From Bordetella flabilis (GTDB lineage Bacteria; Pseudomonadota; Gammaproteobacteria; Burkholderiales; Burkholderiaceae_B): a stretch of DNA of 64,000 nt. The stretch's first letter is position 1, and each line of letters opens with the position of its first letter. The DNA lies in assembly GCF_001676725.1 (NCBI RefSeq), contig NZ_CP016172.1, positions 5,642,001 to 5,706,000 on the forward strand, given 5' to 3'. Below the pieces are notes generated by a model. That model did no database searches. It saw only the letters and a list, made by a program, of their open reading frames with translations, and was not told the origin of the DNA. This document shows positions 17,627 to 25,738 of this stretch, in pieces. The position numbers and the translations under genes are program-made.

Positions 17627-18007
17627 CTAGGTCTTGAGCGGTTGGACGGCCTGGTCGTCGTCGTAATAGTGGAAGCTATAGTCCTCGCTATGGGTCGCCG
17701 GTATCTTTACCTTTATGACCGGCACGAACTCGCCCGTCGCGTTGTAGTAGTCCACCTGGTCCTTCCGCGCGTTCGTCCATCCCTGGCCTTTGTCCGCGCC
17801 GACGTACCAGTAGGACTGGATCGGCACCTCGGCATTCCAGGATTCGGGCCAGACCGCCATTCGAAGCTCGATATGGTTGGCAAAGCCCGCCGCGCCCAGC
17901 TTTTGCAACGCGGGGGGTCTCCCAAGATATCGAGATCGCGCTGCAAGGCCGCAAATGGGCCCTTCCCGATCCGCCGCCACCATGCAGGCGAACACGCGCC
18001 CAGCCAC
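17627..18007 (-). pseudogene. truncated paralogue of the halovibrin-like gene
   Basis: The last ~90 residues align closely with the C-terminus of the protein at 16365-17333: both have NHIELR/HNELR, IPQS/PIQS-type YWYVG/FFYVG, QGWTNARKDQ/EGWTNARTDQ, TGEFVPVIKVK/TGEFVPVIKIK and DDDQAVQ/ADDQAVQ. The N-terminal two thirds, including the signal peptide and cysteines, are missing. The residues before the match look partly homologous but carry about 24 extra residues, and the frame is closed by a TAA at about 18035-18037 with only a GTG as possible start. I read it as the tail of a duplicated gene disrupted by rearrangement. Divergence from the intact copy shows that the duplication is not recent. 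Confidence 0.75.
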
Positions 18008-18104
18008 CTTATCGCTACGCGCCGACAGCCCCTTTTACGGGCGAGCATTTCCTTTTGATATCCCGCCCTCTCACCCGGCACCCGAGCGCATGCCAAGCAC
18101 ACAT

Positions 18105-18209
18105 GCCAAAGTGAACCCGCGCATCCCAAGCGCGCACGCCAAAGTCCGGCCTCCACGTATCCCAGGCACCCCAGCCAAAGTGCGCCCTCCGCGTATCCCA
18201 GGCATGTAA
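18105..18209. repeat. three-copy tandem repeat, 33-36 bp unit
   Basis: Units begin GCCAAAGT at 18105, 18138 and 18174 and each runs into a CCTCC-CG-ATCCCA-type block (first copy more diverged). The last two copies are nearly identical. It lies in the gene-free stretch between the halovibrin-like remnant and the repeats at 18213-18532. No coding function is supported on either strand. Confidence 0.7.
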
Positions 18210-18212
18210 GCC

Positions 18213-18240
18213 GAAGAGCGGCCCCCGCGGGCCGCTCTTC
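18213..18240. repeat. perfect 12-bp hairpin
   Basis: GAAGAGCGGCCC (18213-18224) pairs perfectly with GGGCCGCTCTTC (18229-18240) around the loop CCGC. No T-run follows on either strand, so it is not a standard intrinsic terminator. It adjoins the tandem repeat and precedes the larger inverted-repeat element. Confidence 0.7.
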
Positions 18241-18335
18241 AGCGGGCGCGCACCACTCTTCCACCACCCCCCGCTGTGCAGCGCAGCGGCAAGAACCCAG
18301 ACGTAGGCAGCGGCCGTGGATTGAAGATGCCGCAG

Positions 18336-18532
18336 TCCGGCGGGGTAGTCGCCTGCCGGGGACGGCCCGTAGAGGGCGAACGAGCGGATGCCGTAGGAAG
18401 CCGAGCCGGCAACCCATCAAAAAGAACCCCGGCAGCGAGCGGCCGGCGGACGAGGCCAGCGAAGTGGTCTGCGGCGCCCGCGCGCCGCAGCGCCCGACCG
18501 GGACGGCCACGGCAGGCGACTACCCCGCCGGA
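18336..18532. repeat. long inverted-repeat element with internal hairpin
   Basis: The 23-base sequence at 18336-18358 (core GGGGTAGTCGCCTGCC) recurs as a perfect reverse complement at 18510-18532. Inside, GGGACGGCC occurs as a direct repeat at both inner edges, and a perfect 9-bp stem with loop CCGC lies at 18469-18490 (CTGCGGCGC/GCGCCGCAG). ORFs of up to ~200 codons cross the region on both strands, but they are low-complexity shadows of the GC-rich repeat. The structure suggests a mobile miniature element or a folded RNA. No transposase is present, and no terminal target duplication was identified. The rest of 18241-18643 holds no gene that I can support. Confidence 0.65.
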
Positions 18533-18643
18533 CGCCCCAAACACACCAACCGATGCCAGCAACCTCAGCCAGGCCACCAACCCATCGGACAAGCCAGGAA
18601 AACCAGATAGAGCCCGCGACCGACCCAACGACCACCTCGGCCT

Positions 18644-19585
18644 TTACGAAAACACCCCGGCATCAGGCGCCCATCGCCCCCGATCGATCAAATCATGCAG
18701 TTGCCGACGCAATATCGTCCGCAACATCCGCACCGCCTTCGTCGACGGACGCTGCGTCGACGTCGCGATAACCAGCGACCGCGTGATCCCCGGCTGCACG
18801 ATCCGCCATATCCGCATCCGGCCCTGCGCGATCTGCGGCGCCACGCATGCATACGACAGCACCGCGTAGCCCAGCCCGCTCTCCACCAGCTGCAACATCG
18901 CATGCATGGCGTCCACTTCCATCTCCACGTTCGGCTCCAGCCCCAACGCGGACAGCGCCTCGTCCACCAGCACCCGTACGCCGTGCGGCCGTCCTGGAAG
19001 AATCATGGGAATGCAGCTCAGGCGCGCCGCCTGCACCGGCCCCCTGCCCACGCCCGCGGGATCGTCGCGCGGTCCCAGCAGGAACAGTTCGTCCTTCAGC
19101 AAGGCCTCCGCACGCAGCGAAGCGATATTCAGCCGTGGCGCGTCGTACAGAATCGAAATATCGGTCAGGCCCGCCCCCAGCCATTCGAGCACGTGGCCGC
19201 TATAGCCTTCCATGAACTTCAGCGATATGCCCGGCATCGCCCGCCGGAACGCCTGGATCAGCGGCACGGACAGCACGGCGGAAATCGACGCCGGCATACC
19301 GATCACCACCGGCCCCTGCTGCGTCGCGCTGGACGCCTTCACCGCCTTCACGGCGGTGTGCGTATTTTCAACAATGCCGCGGGCGTACTGCTCCAGCAGC
19401 GCCCCGGCCTCCGTCAGCAGCACCCCGCGCCCGGTGCGGTGAAACAGCGCCACGCCCAGTTCCCGCTCCAGGGCCTTGACGCGCCTGCTCAGGATAGGCT
19501 GGCTGATCGACAAACGCATCGCCGCCCGCGAGTACGCCCCCGCGTCGGCGATACCAATGAACATTTCGAGCTGTCGCAGTTCCAT
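18644..19585 (-). CDS. LysR-family transcriptional regulator
   Basis: A 313-residue regulator. It begins MELRQLEMFIGIADAGAYSR, with helix-turn-helix RAAMRLSISQPILSRRVKAL, then a NAC/CynR-type effector domain with GPVVIGMPASISAVLSVPL near residues 92-110. ATG 19585 matches the usual LysR start; the upstream extension in the same frame overlaps the cupin gene region and has no homology. It is transcribed in the same direction as the cupin and decarboxylase-like genes, 88 bases after the cupin stop, so it may be the last gene of that unit and control it. Confidence 0.9.
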   Translation of the reverse strand: MELRQLEMFIGIADAGAYSRAAMRLSISQPILSRRVKALERELGVALFHRTGRGVLLTEAGALLEQYARGIVENTHTAVKAVKASSATQQGPVVIGMPASISAVLSVPLIQAFRRAMPGISLKFMEGYSGHVLEWLGAGLTDISILYDAPRLNIASLRAEALLKDELFLLGPRDDPAGVGRGPVQAARLSCIPMILPGRPHGVRVLVDEALSALGLEPNVEMEVDAMHAMLQLVESGLGYAVLSYACVAPQIAQGRMRIWRIVQPGITRSLVIATSTQRPSTKAVRMLRTILRRQLHDLIDRGRWAPDAGVFS

Positions 19586-19673
19586 CGACCGGCCCCGCCC
19601 TGATGGAAATTCGCCGTGCGGCCTAGCGCCGTGTCGGCAGGGACGCGGGATGCCGCCATCCCGCGACGCCGCT

Positions 19674-20075
19674 TCAGCTTGCCGCGCCGATACGCGCTGT
19701 AGGGTAGTCCGCGTCCGCCACGGCTTCTTGCCAGACACTCTTGCCGATCGACGTCGCCACATGGACCATGTAGGTGTCCACCGCGGCGCCGTGCCAATGC
19801 CGCTCATCGGGCGGAATCCACACCACATCGCCCTGCCGGATCATCTGCGGCTCTCCGCCGTCGGTGCATATCCATCCGCGCCCCGCGGTCACCTGCAGCA
19901 CCTGCCCATGCTCATGGGTGTGCCAGAAGGTTCGGGCGCCCGGCGAGAAAAACACATTGTTGATCGTCACATTGTCCGTGGTCGGCATGATGGGATCCGC
20001 CCACACCGTTCCCGTGAAGGTGGGACCGCGTGCTTCCGAGGCGACGCCTTCTGCCCTGCCATGAAAAACCTTCAT
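19674..20075 (-). CDS. cupin-domain protein
   Basis: A 133-residue single-domain cupin. Motif 1 appears as TFWHTHEHGQVLQVTAGRG (metal-ligand candidates His52, His54, His56) and motif 2 as IRQGDVVWIPPDERHWHGA. Small cupins with this motif set are often encoded with carboxymuconolactone-decarboxylase-like proteins, as here (next gene upstream, 68 bases away). The role may be isomerase, dioxygenase-like or binding; none can be selected from sequence. AGGAGACAGGTA upstream supports the start at 20075 over the longer frame. Confidence 0.85.
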   Translation of the reverse strand: MKVFHGRAEGVASEARGPTFTGTVWADPIMPTTDNVTINNVFFSPGARTFWHTHEHGQVLQVTAGRGWICTDGGEPQMIRQGDVVWIPPDERHWHGAAVDTYMVHVATSIGKSVWQEAVADADYPTARIGAAS

Positions 20076-20143
20076 TACCTGTCTCCTGTTTCTTGCTAGC
20101 GGAAGCCGGCACAAGCGGCGCGCGCGCCGGCTGACGATGGACC

Positions 20144-20539
20144 TCAGCCGCGCGCGGCCTCGGCTTCATAGGCGGCAATGGCCTCGCTCGCCACGCGGAA
20201 GGCAGCCAGCGCCAAGGGCACGCCGCAATAGATGGCGGCCTGCATCAGCACCGCGCGGATCTCGTCCTTGGTGACGCCGTTACGCAAGGCGCCTTTCACA
20301 TGCGCGGCCAGTTCGTGGTGCTGGCTCATCGCCGTGAGCATGGCCAGGTTGATCAGGCTGCGCGTCTTGAACGGCAGCGTGGGATCGCTCCATATCTCGC
20401 CCCAGCAGTACTCGGTGACGAGTTTCTGCATGGGGCGGTTGAAATCGTCCGCCGAGTTCCAGGATTTTTCGACATGCGCCGCGCCGAGCACGTCCTTGCG
20501 GTTCTGGAAACCCTTCTCGAAAAGTTCGTCGTTAGCCAT
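20144..20539 (-). CDS. carboxymuconolactone decarboxylase family protein
   Basis: A 131-residue helical protein of the CMD/AhpD superfamily. It has the PcaC-type arrangement: LFEKGFQNRKDVLGAAHVEKSW near the N-terminus, WSDPTLPFKTRSLINLAML in the centre, and EIRAVLMQAAIYCGVP near residues 95-112. PcaC removes CO2 from 4-carboxymuconolactone in protocatechuate breakdown. Without the other pca genes here, a related lactone or keto acid reaction is possible. It precedes the cupin gene in the same direction. AAAGGAAA upstream supports ATG 20539. The intergenic region shared with the divergent Bug gene contains repeated TCATACAATC motifs. Confidence 0.87.
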   Translation of the reverse strand: MANDELFEKGFQNRKDVLGAAHVEKSWNSADDFNRPMQKLVTEYCWGEIWSDPTLPFKTRSLINLAMLTAMSQHHELAAHVKGALRNGVTKDEIRAVLMQAAIYCGVPLALAAFRVASEAIAAYEAEAARG

Positions 20540-20633
20540 CGCTGTGTTTTCCTTTGACAGGCGCGACTCGCGCCGACATGTGCCGCTATCCCCATGGCGT
20601 CGTGGCGCATAGAGCCGACGCGGTTTAGTGCCG

Positions 20634-20775
20634 ATCATACAATCTGTCAATCATATAGTAAATGCCACGGAGACGATTTTTCGCGCATGCGCGATGCCCG
20701 CCTCGTTCAATTGGCCCGGCTAGGGTTATCACTAGCCAGCAGCCGCGAAGCACGGTGATACAGTCATACAATCAT
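20634..20775. promoter_or_regulatory. repeated TCATACAATC motifs in a divergent promoter region
   Basis: The decamer TCATACAATC occurs at 20635-20644 and again at 20764-20773, on either side of the 377-base region between the minus-strand decarboxylase-like gene (start 20539) and the plus-strand Bug gene (start 20917). The first copy sits in an A+T-rich run (ATCATATAGTAAATG follows). The second is followed by ATAACG and a poly-A tract. They look like operator copies for one regulator. The GntR protein at 23492 or the LysR at 18644 are the candidates. Confidence 0.5.
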
Positions 20776-20916
20776 AACGACATAAAAAAACGCGCTTCGC
20801 GATGTGAGCGAGGCAACATCCACCCCGCACTGGAGGAGGAGCCGACGGATATGCGGCGTCCCGGCATCGCAGCGCGCCGTGACATGGCCGGGTGTCCGAG
20901 GGCGTCCGCGATCATC

Positions 20917-21879
20917 ATGAAGAAATCGGCATCGACTCTTGCCGCGCTGCTATGCGGCCTGCTTTTCAACGCCCATGCAATGGCGGACTATCCGGACCGT
21001 GCGCTGCGCATGGTGGTGCCTTTCGGGGCGGGGGGTGGCGTGGATGCACTGGCGCGGCCGCTGGCCAAGGAACTGGGCGAGATCCTGGGCCAAAGCGTGA
21101 TCGTCGAAAACAAACCCAGCACCAATGGCCAGATCGGCATGACCGAGGTCGCGCGGGCGGAGCCGGACGGCTACACCATGGTGATGAGTTCCGCTGCGTA
21201 TGCGATTACGCCGGCCTTCTACCATGACCTGCCCTATAGCGTGGTCAAGGACTTCGCGCCGGTGACCATCCTGGCGTCCAATCCCCTGGTGCTGGTCGCG
21301 TCGACAAAGTTCCAGGCATCGACCGTCGCCGATATGATCGCCATGGCGCGCGCGCGCAGCGGCTCCGTCAACTTCGCGGCCCCCGGCAATAGCGGCGTGC
21401 ATTACCTTGCGGCGGAACTGCTGGGCAGCGTGGCCGGGGTCAAGTGGACCAGCGTTCCCTACAAGGGCGCGGGACCGGCCTTTCCGGACCTGATCAGCGG
21501 CCAGGTCGACGTGATGTTCGACAATCCCGCGTCGTCCCTGCCTTTCGTGCAATCCGGACGCCTGAAGCTGATCGCCACGACAGGCCAGAAACGACTGGCC
21601 GCAGCCGGCAATGCGCCGACCATCGCCGAGACGCTACCCGGTTTCGACGCGGCGAACTGGTTTGTCCTGGCCGTCCCGGCCGGCACGCCGCAGGCCCGCA
21701 TCCAGAAACTTTACGACGCCAGTGTGCGGGCCATGAAGCAGCCGGCGATCGTCGAATTCATGAACCGCAACGGCATTGCCCCCATACTCGACTCCCCGCC
21801 GGAGGCCGCGCGCTACATACGCGCCGAGGCCGACAAATGGCGCGGGGTGGTCAAGGACAACGGCTTGTCGGTGCAGTGA
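20917..21879 (+). CDS. tripartite tricarboxylate transporter receptor, Bug family
   Basis: A 320-residue exported receptor with signal peptide MKKSASTLAALLCGLLFNAHAMA followed by DYPDRALRMVVPFGAGGGVDALARP. Further Bug features are VIVENKPSTNGQIGMTEVARAEPDGYT, WTSVPYKGAGPAFPDLISGQ and GNAPTIAETLPGF. I place the start at ATG 20917, where the signal peptide begins; the frame is open 85 codons further upstream but without homology. The aldehyde dehydrogenase gene follows after 20 bases, so the two are very probably cotranscribed. The ligand may be the precursor of that aldehyde. Confidence 0.92.
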   Translation: MKKSASTLAALLCGLLFNAHAMADYPDRALRMVVPFGAGGGVDALARPLAKELGEILGQSVIVENKPSTNGQIGMTEVARAEPDGYTMVMSSAAYAITPAFYHDLPYSVVKDFAPVTILASNPLVLVASTKFQASTVADMIAMARARSGSVNFAAPGNSGVHYLAAELLGSVAGVKWTSVPYKGAGPAFPDLISGQVDVMFDNPASSLPFVQSGRLKLIATTGQKRLAAAGNAPTIAETLPGFDAANWFVLAVPAGTPQARIQKLYDASVRAMKQPAIVEFMNRNGIAPILDSPPEAARYIRAEADKWRGVVKDNGLSVQ

Positions 21880-21899
21880 GATAGAAAGGGAGAGCAACC

Positions 21900-23378
21900 A
21901 TGCAGGATTACCAGATGCTGTGCGACGGCAAGTGGATAGACGCGGCGGACGGCCGCTGGCTCGAATCCTACGACCCGTATACCGGCAAACCGTGGGCGCG
22001 CGTGCCGCAAGGAGGGCCGCAGGACATCGATCGTGCCGTCGAATCGGCGCGCCGCGCCTTCCACGACCCTGCGTGGCGCGACATGACGCCCACCGCGCGC
22101 GGCGCCCTGCTGCGCAAGCTGGGCGACCTGGTGGCCCGCGACGCCGACAACCTGGCCGCCATCGAGACCCGCGACAACGGCAAGCTGATCTCCGAGATGC
22201 GCGGCCAGCTGCGTTATATGCCGCAGTGGTACTACTACTTCGGCGGACTGGCGGACAAGGTGGAAGGACGCGTCATTCCCATCGACAAGGCGGACTGCTT
22301 CAACTTCACCCGCGAGGAGCCGCTGGGCGTGGTCGCCGCGATCACGCCATGGAATTCCCCGCTGCTGCTGGCGACCTGGAAGCTGGCGCCGGCCCTGGCG
22401 GCGGGCAACACCGTGGTGTGGAAGCCTTCCGAACATTCGACGGTGTCGGCCCTGGTCTTTGGCAGGTTGTTCGAGGAAGCGGGCTTTCCGCCCGGTGTCG
22501 TCAACATCGTCAGCGGCCTCGGCAGCGAGGTCGGTGAAAAGCTGGTCACCCATCCGGACGTTGCCAAGGTGGCCTTCACGGGCGGCGACCAGACGGGCCA
22601 GCACGTGTACGAAATGGCCGCGCGCGGGATCAAGCCGGTCACCCTGGAACTGGGCGGGAAGTCGGCCAACATCGTGTGCGCGGATGCCGACCTGGACAAT
22701 GCGGTCAAGGGCGTGGTCTCCGGCATCTTCGCCGCGACCGGGCAGACCTGCATCGCGGGATCGCGGGCCCTGGTGCACCGCGACGTGCACGATGCCTTCG
22801 TGGAGAAGCTGACGGCCTTCGCCCGTACGGCCCGCATGGGCGACCCTGCGCAGCCGCAGACGCAGATCGGCCCGGTGACCACACGCGCCCAGATGGCGAA
22901 GATCCTGGACTATATCGAGGTGGCGCGCGCCGGCGGCGCGCGATGCCTGCTGGGCGGCGCGGCGGCCGACCGTCCTGAATGCGGCGAAGGCTGGTTCGTC
23001 GAGCCGACGATCTTCAGCGAAGTACGGCCCGATATGCGTATCGCCCAGGAAGAAGTCTTCGGTCCGGTACTGTGCATCATTCCCTTCGGCGACGACGAGG
23101 AAGCCCTGCGCATCGCCAACGACACCCGCTACGGCCTGGCCGCCGGGCTCTGGACGCGCGACATGGGCAGGGCGCTGAACCTGTCGCGCCGCCTGGAGGC
23201 CGGCACTGTGTGGGTGAACACCTACCGCGCCACCAGCTTCATGTCGCCGTTCGGGGGTTATAAGCGGTCGGGCATCGGGCGCGAAAGCGGCCTGTCGGCC
23301 ATGCGCGAATATCTGCAGGAGAAAAGCGTCTGGATAAGCACGGGCGGCGACGTGCCCAATCCTTTCGTCATGCGATAG
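21900..23378 (+). CDS. aldehyde dehydrogenase family protein
   Basis: A 492-residue NAD(P)-dependent aldehyde dehydrogenase that oxidises an aldehyde to its acid. Catalytic residues are visible: Glu250 in TLELGGKS and Cys284 in GQTCIAGSR. The oxyanion/nucleotide region is ITPWNSPLLLATWKLAPALAAG, and FGPVLCIIPF and the C-terminal SPFGGYKRSGIGRE are conserved. GGGAGAG precedes the ATG. The gene directly follows a Bug receptor gene and precedes a GntR regulator in the same direction. Its substrate is not evident; members this similar act on succinate semialdehyde, betaine aldehyde or 5-carboxymethyl-2-hydroxymuconate semialdehyde. Confidence 0.93.
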   Translation: MQDYQMLCDGKWIDAADGRWLESYDPYTGKPWARVPQGGPQDIDRAVESARRAFHDPAWRDMTPTARGALLRKLGDLVARDADNLAAIETRDNGKLISEMRGQLRYMPQWYYYFGGLADKVEGRVIPIDKADCFNFTREEPLGVVAAITPWNSPLLLATWKLAPALAAGNTVVWKPSEHSTVSALVFGRLFEEAGFPPGVVNIVSGLGSEVGEKLVTHPDVAKVAFTGGDQTGQHVYEMAARGIKPVTLELGGKSANIVCADADLDNAVKGVVSGIFAATGQTCIAGSRALVHRDVHDAFVEKLTAFARTARMGDPAQPQTQIGPVTTRAQMAKILDYIEVARAGGARCLLGGAAADRPECGEGWFVEPTIFSEVRPDMRIAQEEVFGPVLCIIPFGDDEEALRIANDTRYGLAAGLWTRDMGRALNLSRRLEAGTVWVNTYRATSFMSPFGGYKRSGIGRESGLSAMREYLQEKSVWISTGGDVPNPFVMR

Positions 23379-23491
23379 GCATTCATGCAACATCGGGCGG
23401 CCGGCTTGACGATGCATCGGGGAAAACGGCACGGGAGCAGTTAAAATGCACGACATCGCCGTTATCCGGCCAGCCATTTCAAAAGAACCGC

Positions 23492-24214
23492 ATGAAAGCC
23501 GTTGCCGCGCCTGAAGGCGATTTCAAAGTGCCGCGTGCCGCCTCGGTGCTGCGGCACAGCGTTACCGAAAGCATACGCAACGCCATCCTGGTGGGCCGTT
23601 TCCGGCCGGGAGAGCGCCTGCCCGAGCGCGAACTGTGCGAAATGACCGGCGTCAGCCGTACCCTGGTACGCGAAGCCTTGCGCCAGCTGGAGTCCGAAGG
23701 GCTTATCCACGTCATACCGCACCGCGGCCCCGTGGTCGACCGCCTGCTGCCCGAACAGGCCGAAGGCATCTACCAGGTACGCGAGGAACTCGAAGGCCTG
23801 GCGTGCCAGCTCTTCGCGGAACACGCGAGCGAAGCCCAGCGCAAGGCCCTGCAGGAAGCCTTCCAGGCCCTCAAGCGCGCCATGACGCACGGCACCGCGC
23901 TGGAACGACTGACGGCCAAGAATTTCTTCTACCAGCAGCTTCTGGACGGCGCCGGCAACGAGGCGCTGACGACCACGCTGCGGCTGCTGAACTCGCGGGT
24001 CATGCTGCTGCGTTCGACCTCCATGCAGGCGCCCGGGCGCGCCAGGAAAAGCGTCGCCGAACTGGCCGACGTCATGGAAGCCGTGGCTGCGCGCGACGGC
24101 AAGGCGGCCCGCAAGGCCGGCAGCCTGCACGTGCGCAATGCCGCCAAGGTCGCCATCGAAGTCCTGCGCCAGGCCAACGACGCGGCGCTGGAAGAATCCT
24201 CCGCCGCGTCCTGA
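23492..24214 (+). CDS. GntR-family (FadR/FCD subfamily) transcriptional regulator
   Basis: A 240-residue regulator. The N-terminal GntR winged helix has the hallmark FRPGERLPERELCEMTGVSRTLVREALRQLESEGL. An FCD helical effector domain follows (about 95-230, YQVREELEGLACQLFAEHA). FCD regulators usually repress carboxylic-acid catabolic operons. It lies 113 bases downstream of the aldehyde dehydrogenase and is probably its local regulator. ATACAATC motifs upstream of two nearby transcription units could be its targets, but they are not found in front of this gene. Confidence 0.91.
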   Translation: MKAVAAPEGDFKVPRAASVLRHSVTESIRNAILVGRFRPGERLPERELCEMTGVSRTLVREALRQLESEGLIHVIPHRGPVVDRLLPEQAEGIYQVREELEGLACQLFAEHASEAQRKALQEAFQALKRAMTHGTALERLTAKNFFYQQLLDGAGNEALTTTLRLLNSRVMLLRSTSMQAPGRARKSVAELADVMEAVAARDGKAARKAGSLHVRNAAKVAIEVLRQANDAALEESSAAS

Positions 24215-24409
24215 ACGACCGCGGCCCGGCTGCTATCTTCGCACCCGATCGGCCGCTGGCAAGCGTGGCCCGCGCCGCGCCCGCCTGGCCTCCCGCTTCT
24301 CTCAGGCCCTGCCCCGTTGCAGGATCGTCAGGCTCGAGATCGGGCCGGGAATGTGGCCCCTTCGAAGGGCCACGGGCCCCGCTCCATGGCGGGATGGCAC
24401 GGCAGCGCG

Positions 24410-25633
24410 TCAGCGCTTGCCTGGCCAGATCGGCTTGGCGATGGCCAGGGCTTCGGGGAAGACCGTGACCGGCACGCCGTTCTGCCACTGGATGATGGTC
24501 AACGAGGCGCCCAGGCGGTGGCCGGCTTCGTCGAACTTCAGTTCGCCGCCCGGGAAATAAGGAGTCGGCCCTTCGTTCAACTCGCGCATCGCCCGCGCCA
24601 CGGATTCGCGGTCCGCCTTGCCGGCCTTTTCAAGGGCGGCCTTGATGATCCACATGTCGCCGTAGGTCGATATGGCGTTCTGCGTCATCCAGGGTTCCTT
24701 GTATTCGGTCTTCATGCGCTCGATCAGCCCTTCCTGGCCCTTGGCGCCCCAATTGGCCACCGCGGACATCACGCCGTTCAGCAACTGCGGACTGACGGTA
24801 TTCAGCACATCGGGCTCCGCAATGGCGATGCCGAATGAAATCACCGGAACGCGCACGTTGGTCTCGTTCATCTTCTCCAGGATGAGCTTGGCGTCGGAGA
24901 TCACGGTCGGCAGGAAGAACACCAGGTCAGGCCGGCGCGAACGCACGCGCTGGATCAGCGAGGACGCATCGGACAGGGGCGGGGTGAAGGTCTCGTCCAC
25001 CACCAGCTCCAGATTGTTCTTCTGCAGCAGACCGTCCTTCATCGCCTTGACCGACGACAGGGATGCCGCGGTATTGTCGGTCAGGATGGCGACCGTCTTG
25101 GGCCGCTTGCCCGAGGCCTTTTCGGCCAGGTCCAGGATGATCGGCAGGGCGATTTCCGCTTGCCGTCCCGCGGTCGCGGAGGTCTGGAAGATGTACTTGA
25201 AGCCGCGCGACGTGATCTGGTCGGAATACGACAAGGTCAACATGGGCAGCTTGGCGCGTTCGGTGACCTCGGTCACGGCCAGTGTGAATGAGCTCAGGTA
25301 GGCGCCAGTCCCGGCGACCAGGTCGGGGTAGTCCGCCACCATGCGCTGCGCGGCGCTCTTGGCCTTTTCGGTCGAGTCGCCAGAATCGACGACGACCAGC
25401 TTCAGCGGCGCGCCGCCCAGGGCCTTGATGCCGCCCTGCGCATTGATGTCCTTCACCGCCATTTCGGCGCCCATGCGCATGACCTGGCCCGGCCGCGCAT
25501 ACAGGCCGGACATCGGCGCGATCAGGCCCACGCTGACAGGGGTCGGTTCCGCCGCGTGCGCGGGCACGCCGGCAAGCAGCAGGCCCGCCACGGCCGCCGC
25601 GCCGAACAGGCGCGGGAGTGTCTGGATCTTCAT
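24410..25633 (-). CDS. branched-chain amino acid-type ABC transporter substrate-binding protein (LivK/AmiC family)
   Basis: A 407-residue periplasmic protein with signal peptide MKIQTLPRLFGAAAVAGLLLAG and cleavage at VPAHAAEP. The mature protein has the type-I binding-fold phrases SVGLIAPMSGLYARPGQVMR, DINAQGGIKALGGAPLKLVVVDS and the C-terminal GELKFDEAGHRLGASLTIIQW. The family binds amino acids, urea, amides or aromatic acids. It is the last gene of the minus-strand SDR-livH-livMG-livF unit, 105 bases after livF. The gene converges with the GntR gene, leaving 195 bases without a gene. Confidence 0.9.
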   Translation of the reverse strand: MKIQTLPRLFGAAAVAGLLLAGVPAHAAEPTPVSVGLIAPMSGLYARPGQVMRMGAEMAVKDINAQGGIKALGGAPLKLVVVDSGDSTEKAKSAAQRMVADYPDLVAGTGAYLSSFTLAVTEVTERAKLPMLTLSYSDQITSRGFKYIFQTSATAGRQAEIALPIILDLAEKASGKRPKTVAILTDNTAASLSSVKAMKDGLLQKNNLELVVDETFTPPLSDASSLIQRVRSRRPDLVFFLPTVISDAKLILEKMNETNVRVPVISFGIAIAEPDVLNTVSPQLLNGVMSAVANWGAKGQEGLIERMKTEYKEPWMTQNAISTYGDMWIIKAALEKAGKADRESVARAMRELNEGPTPYFPGGELKFDEAGHRLGASLTIIQWQNGVPVTVFPEALAIAKPIWPGKR

Positions 25634-25738
25634 GGTGTCTCCTCCGGTTGTCCGCGTGCGCGGACGGTTCTTCTGCGGGTTCTTCTGCGAATTCCTTGCG
25701 ATGCTGCGGCTTGCCGGTGACTGCCCGCCGCGCCGGGT

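Noticed and set aside
18105..18209. CRISPR array
   Set aside because: Three tandem units of 33-36 bp lack distinct spacers, and there are no cas genes.
18276..18869. 197-codon plus-strand ORF over the inverted-repeat element, and 17713-18510 on the other strand
   Set aside because: They are Arg/Pro- or Cys/Leu-rich low-complexity translations caused by the repeats and lack a family match. The right end also overlaps the LysR gene in antisense.
21813..23477. 554-codon minus-strand ORF opposite the aldehyde dehydrogenase
   Set aside because: The plus strand encodes a full aldehyde dehydrogenase with catalytic Glu and Cys; the antisense translation is His/Arg/Gly-rich and not protein-like.
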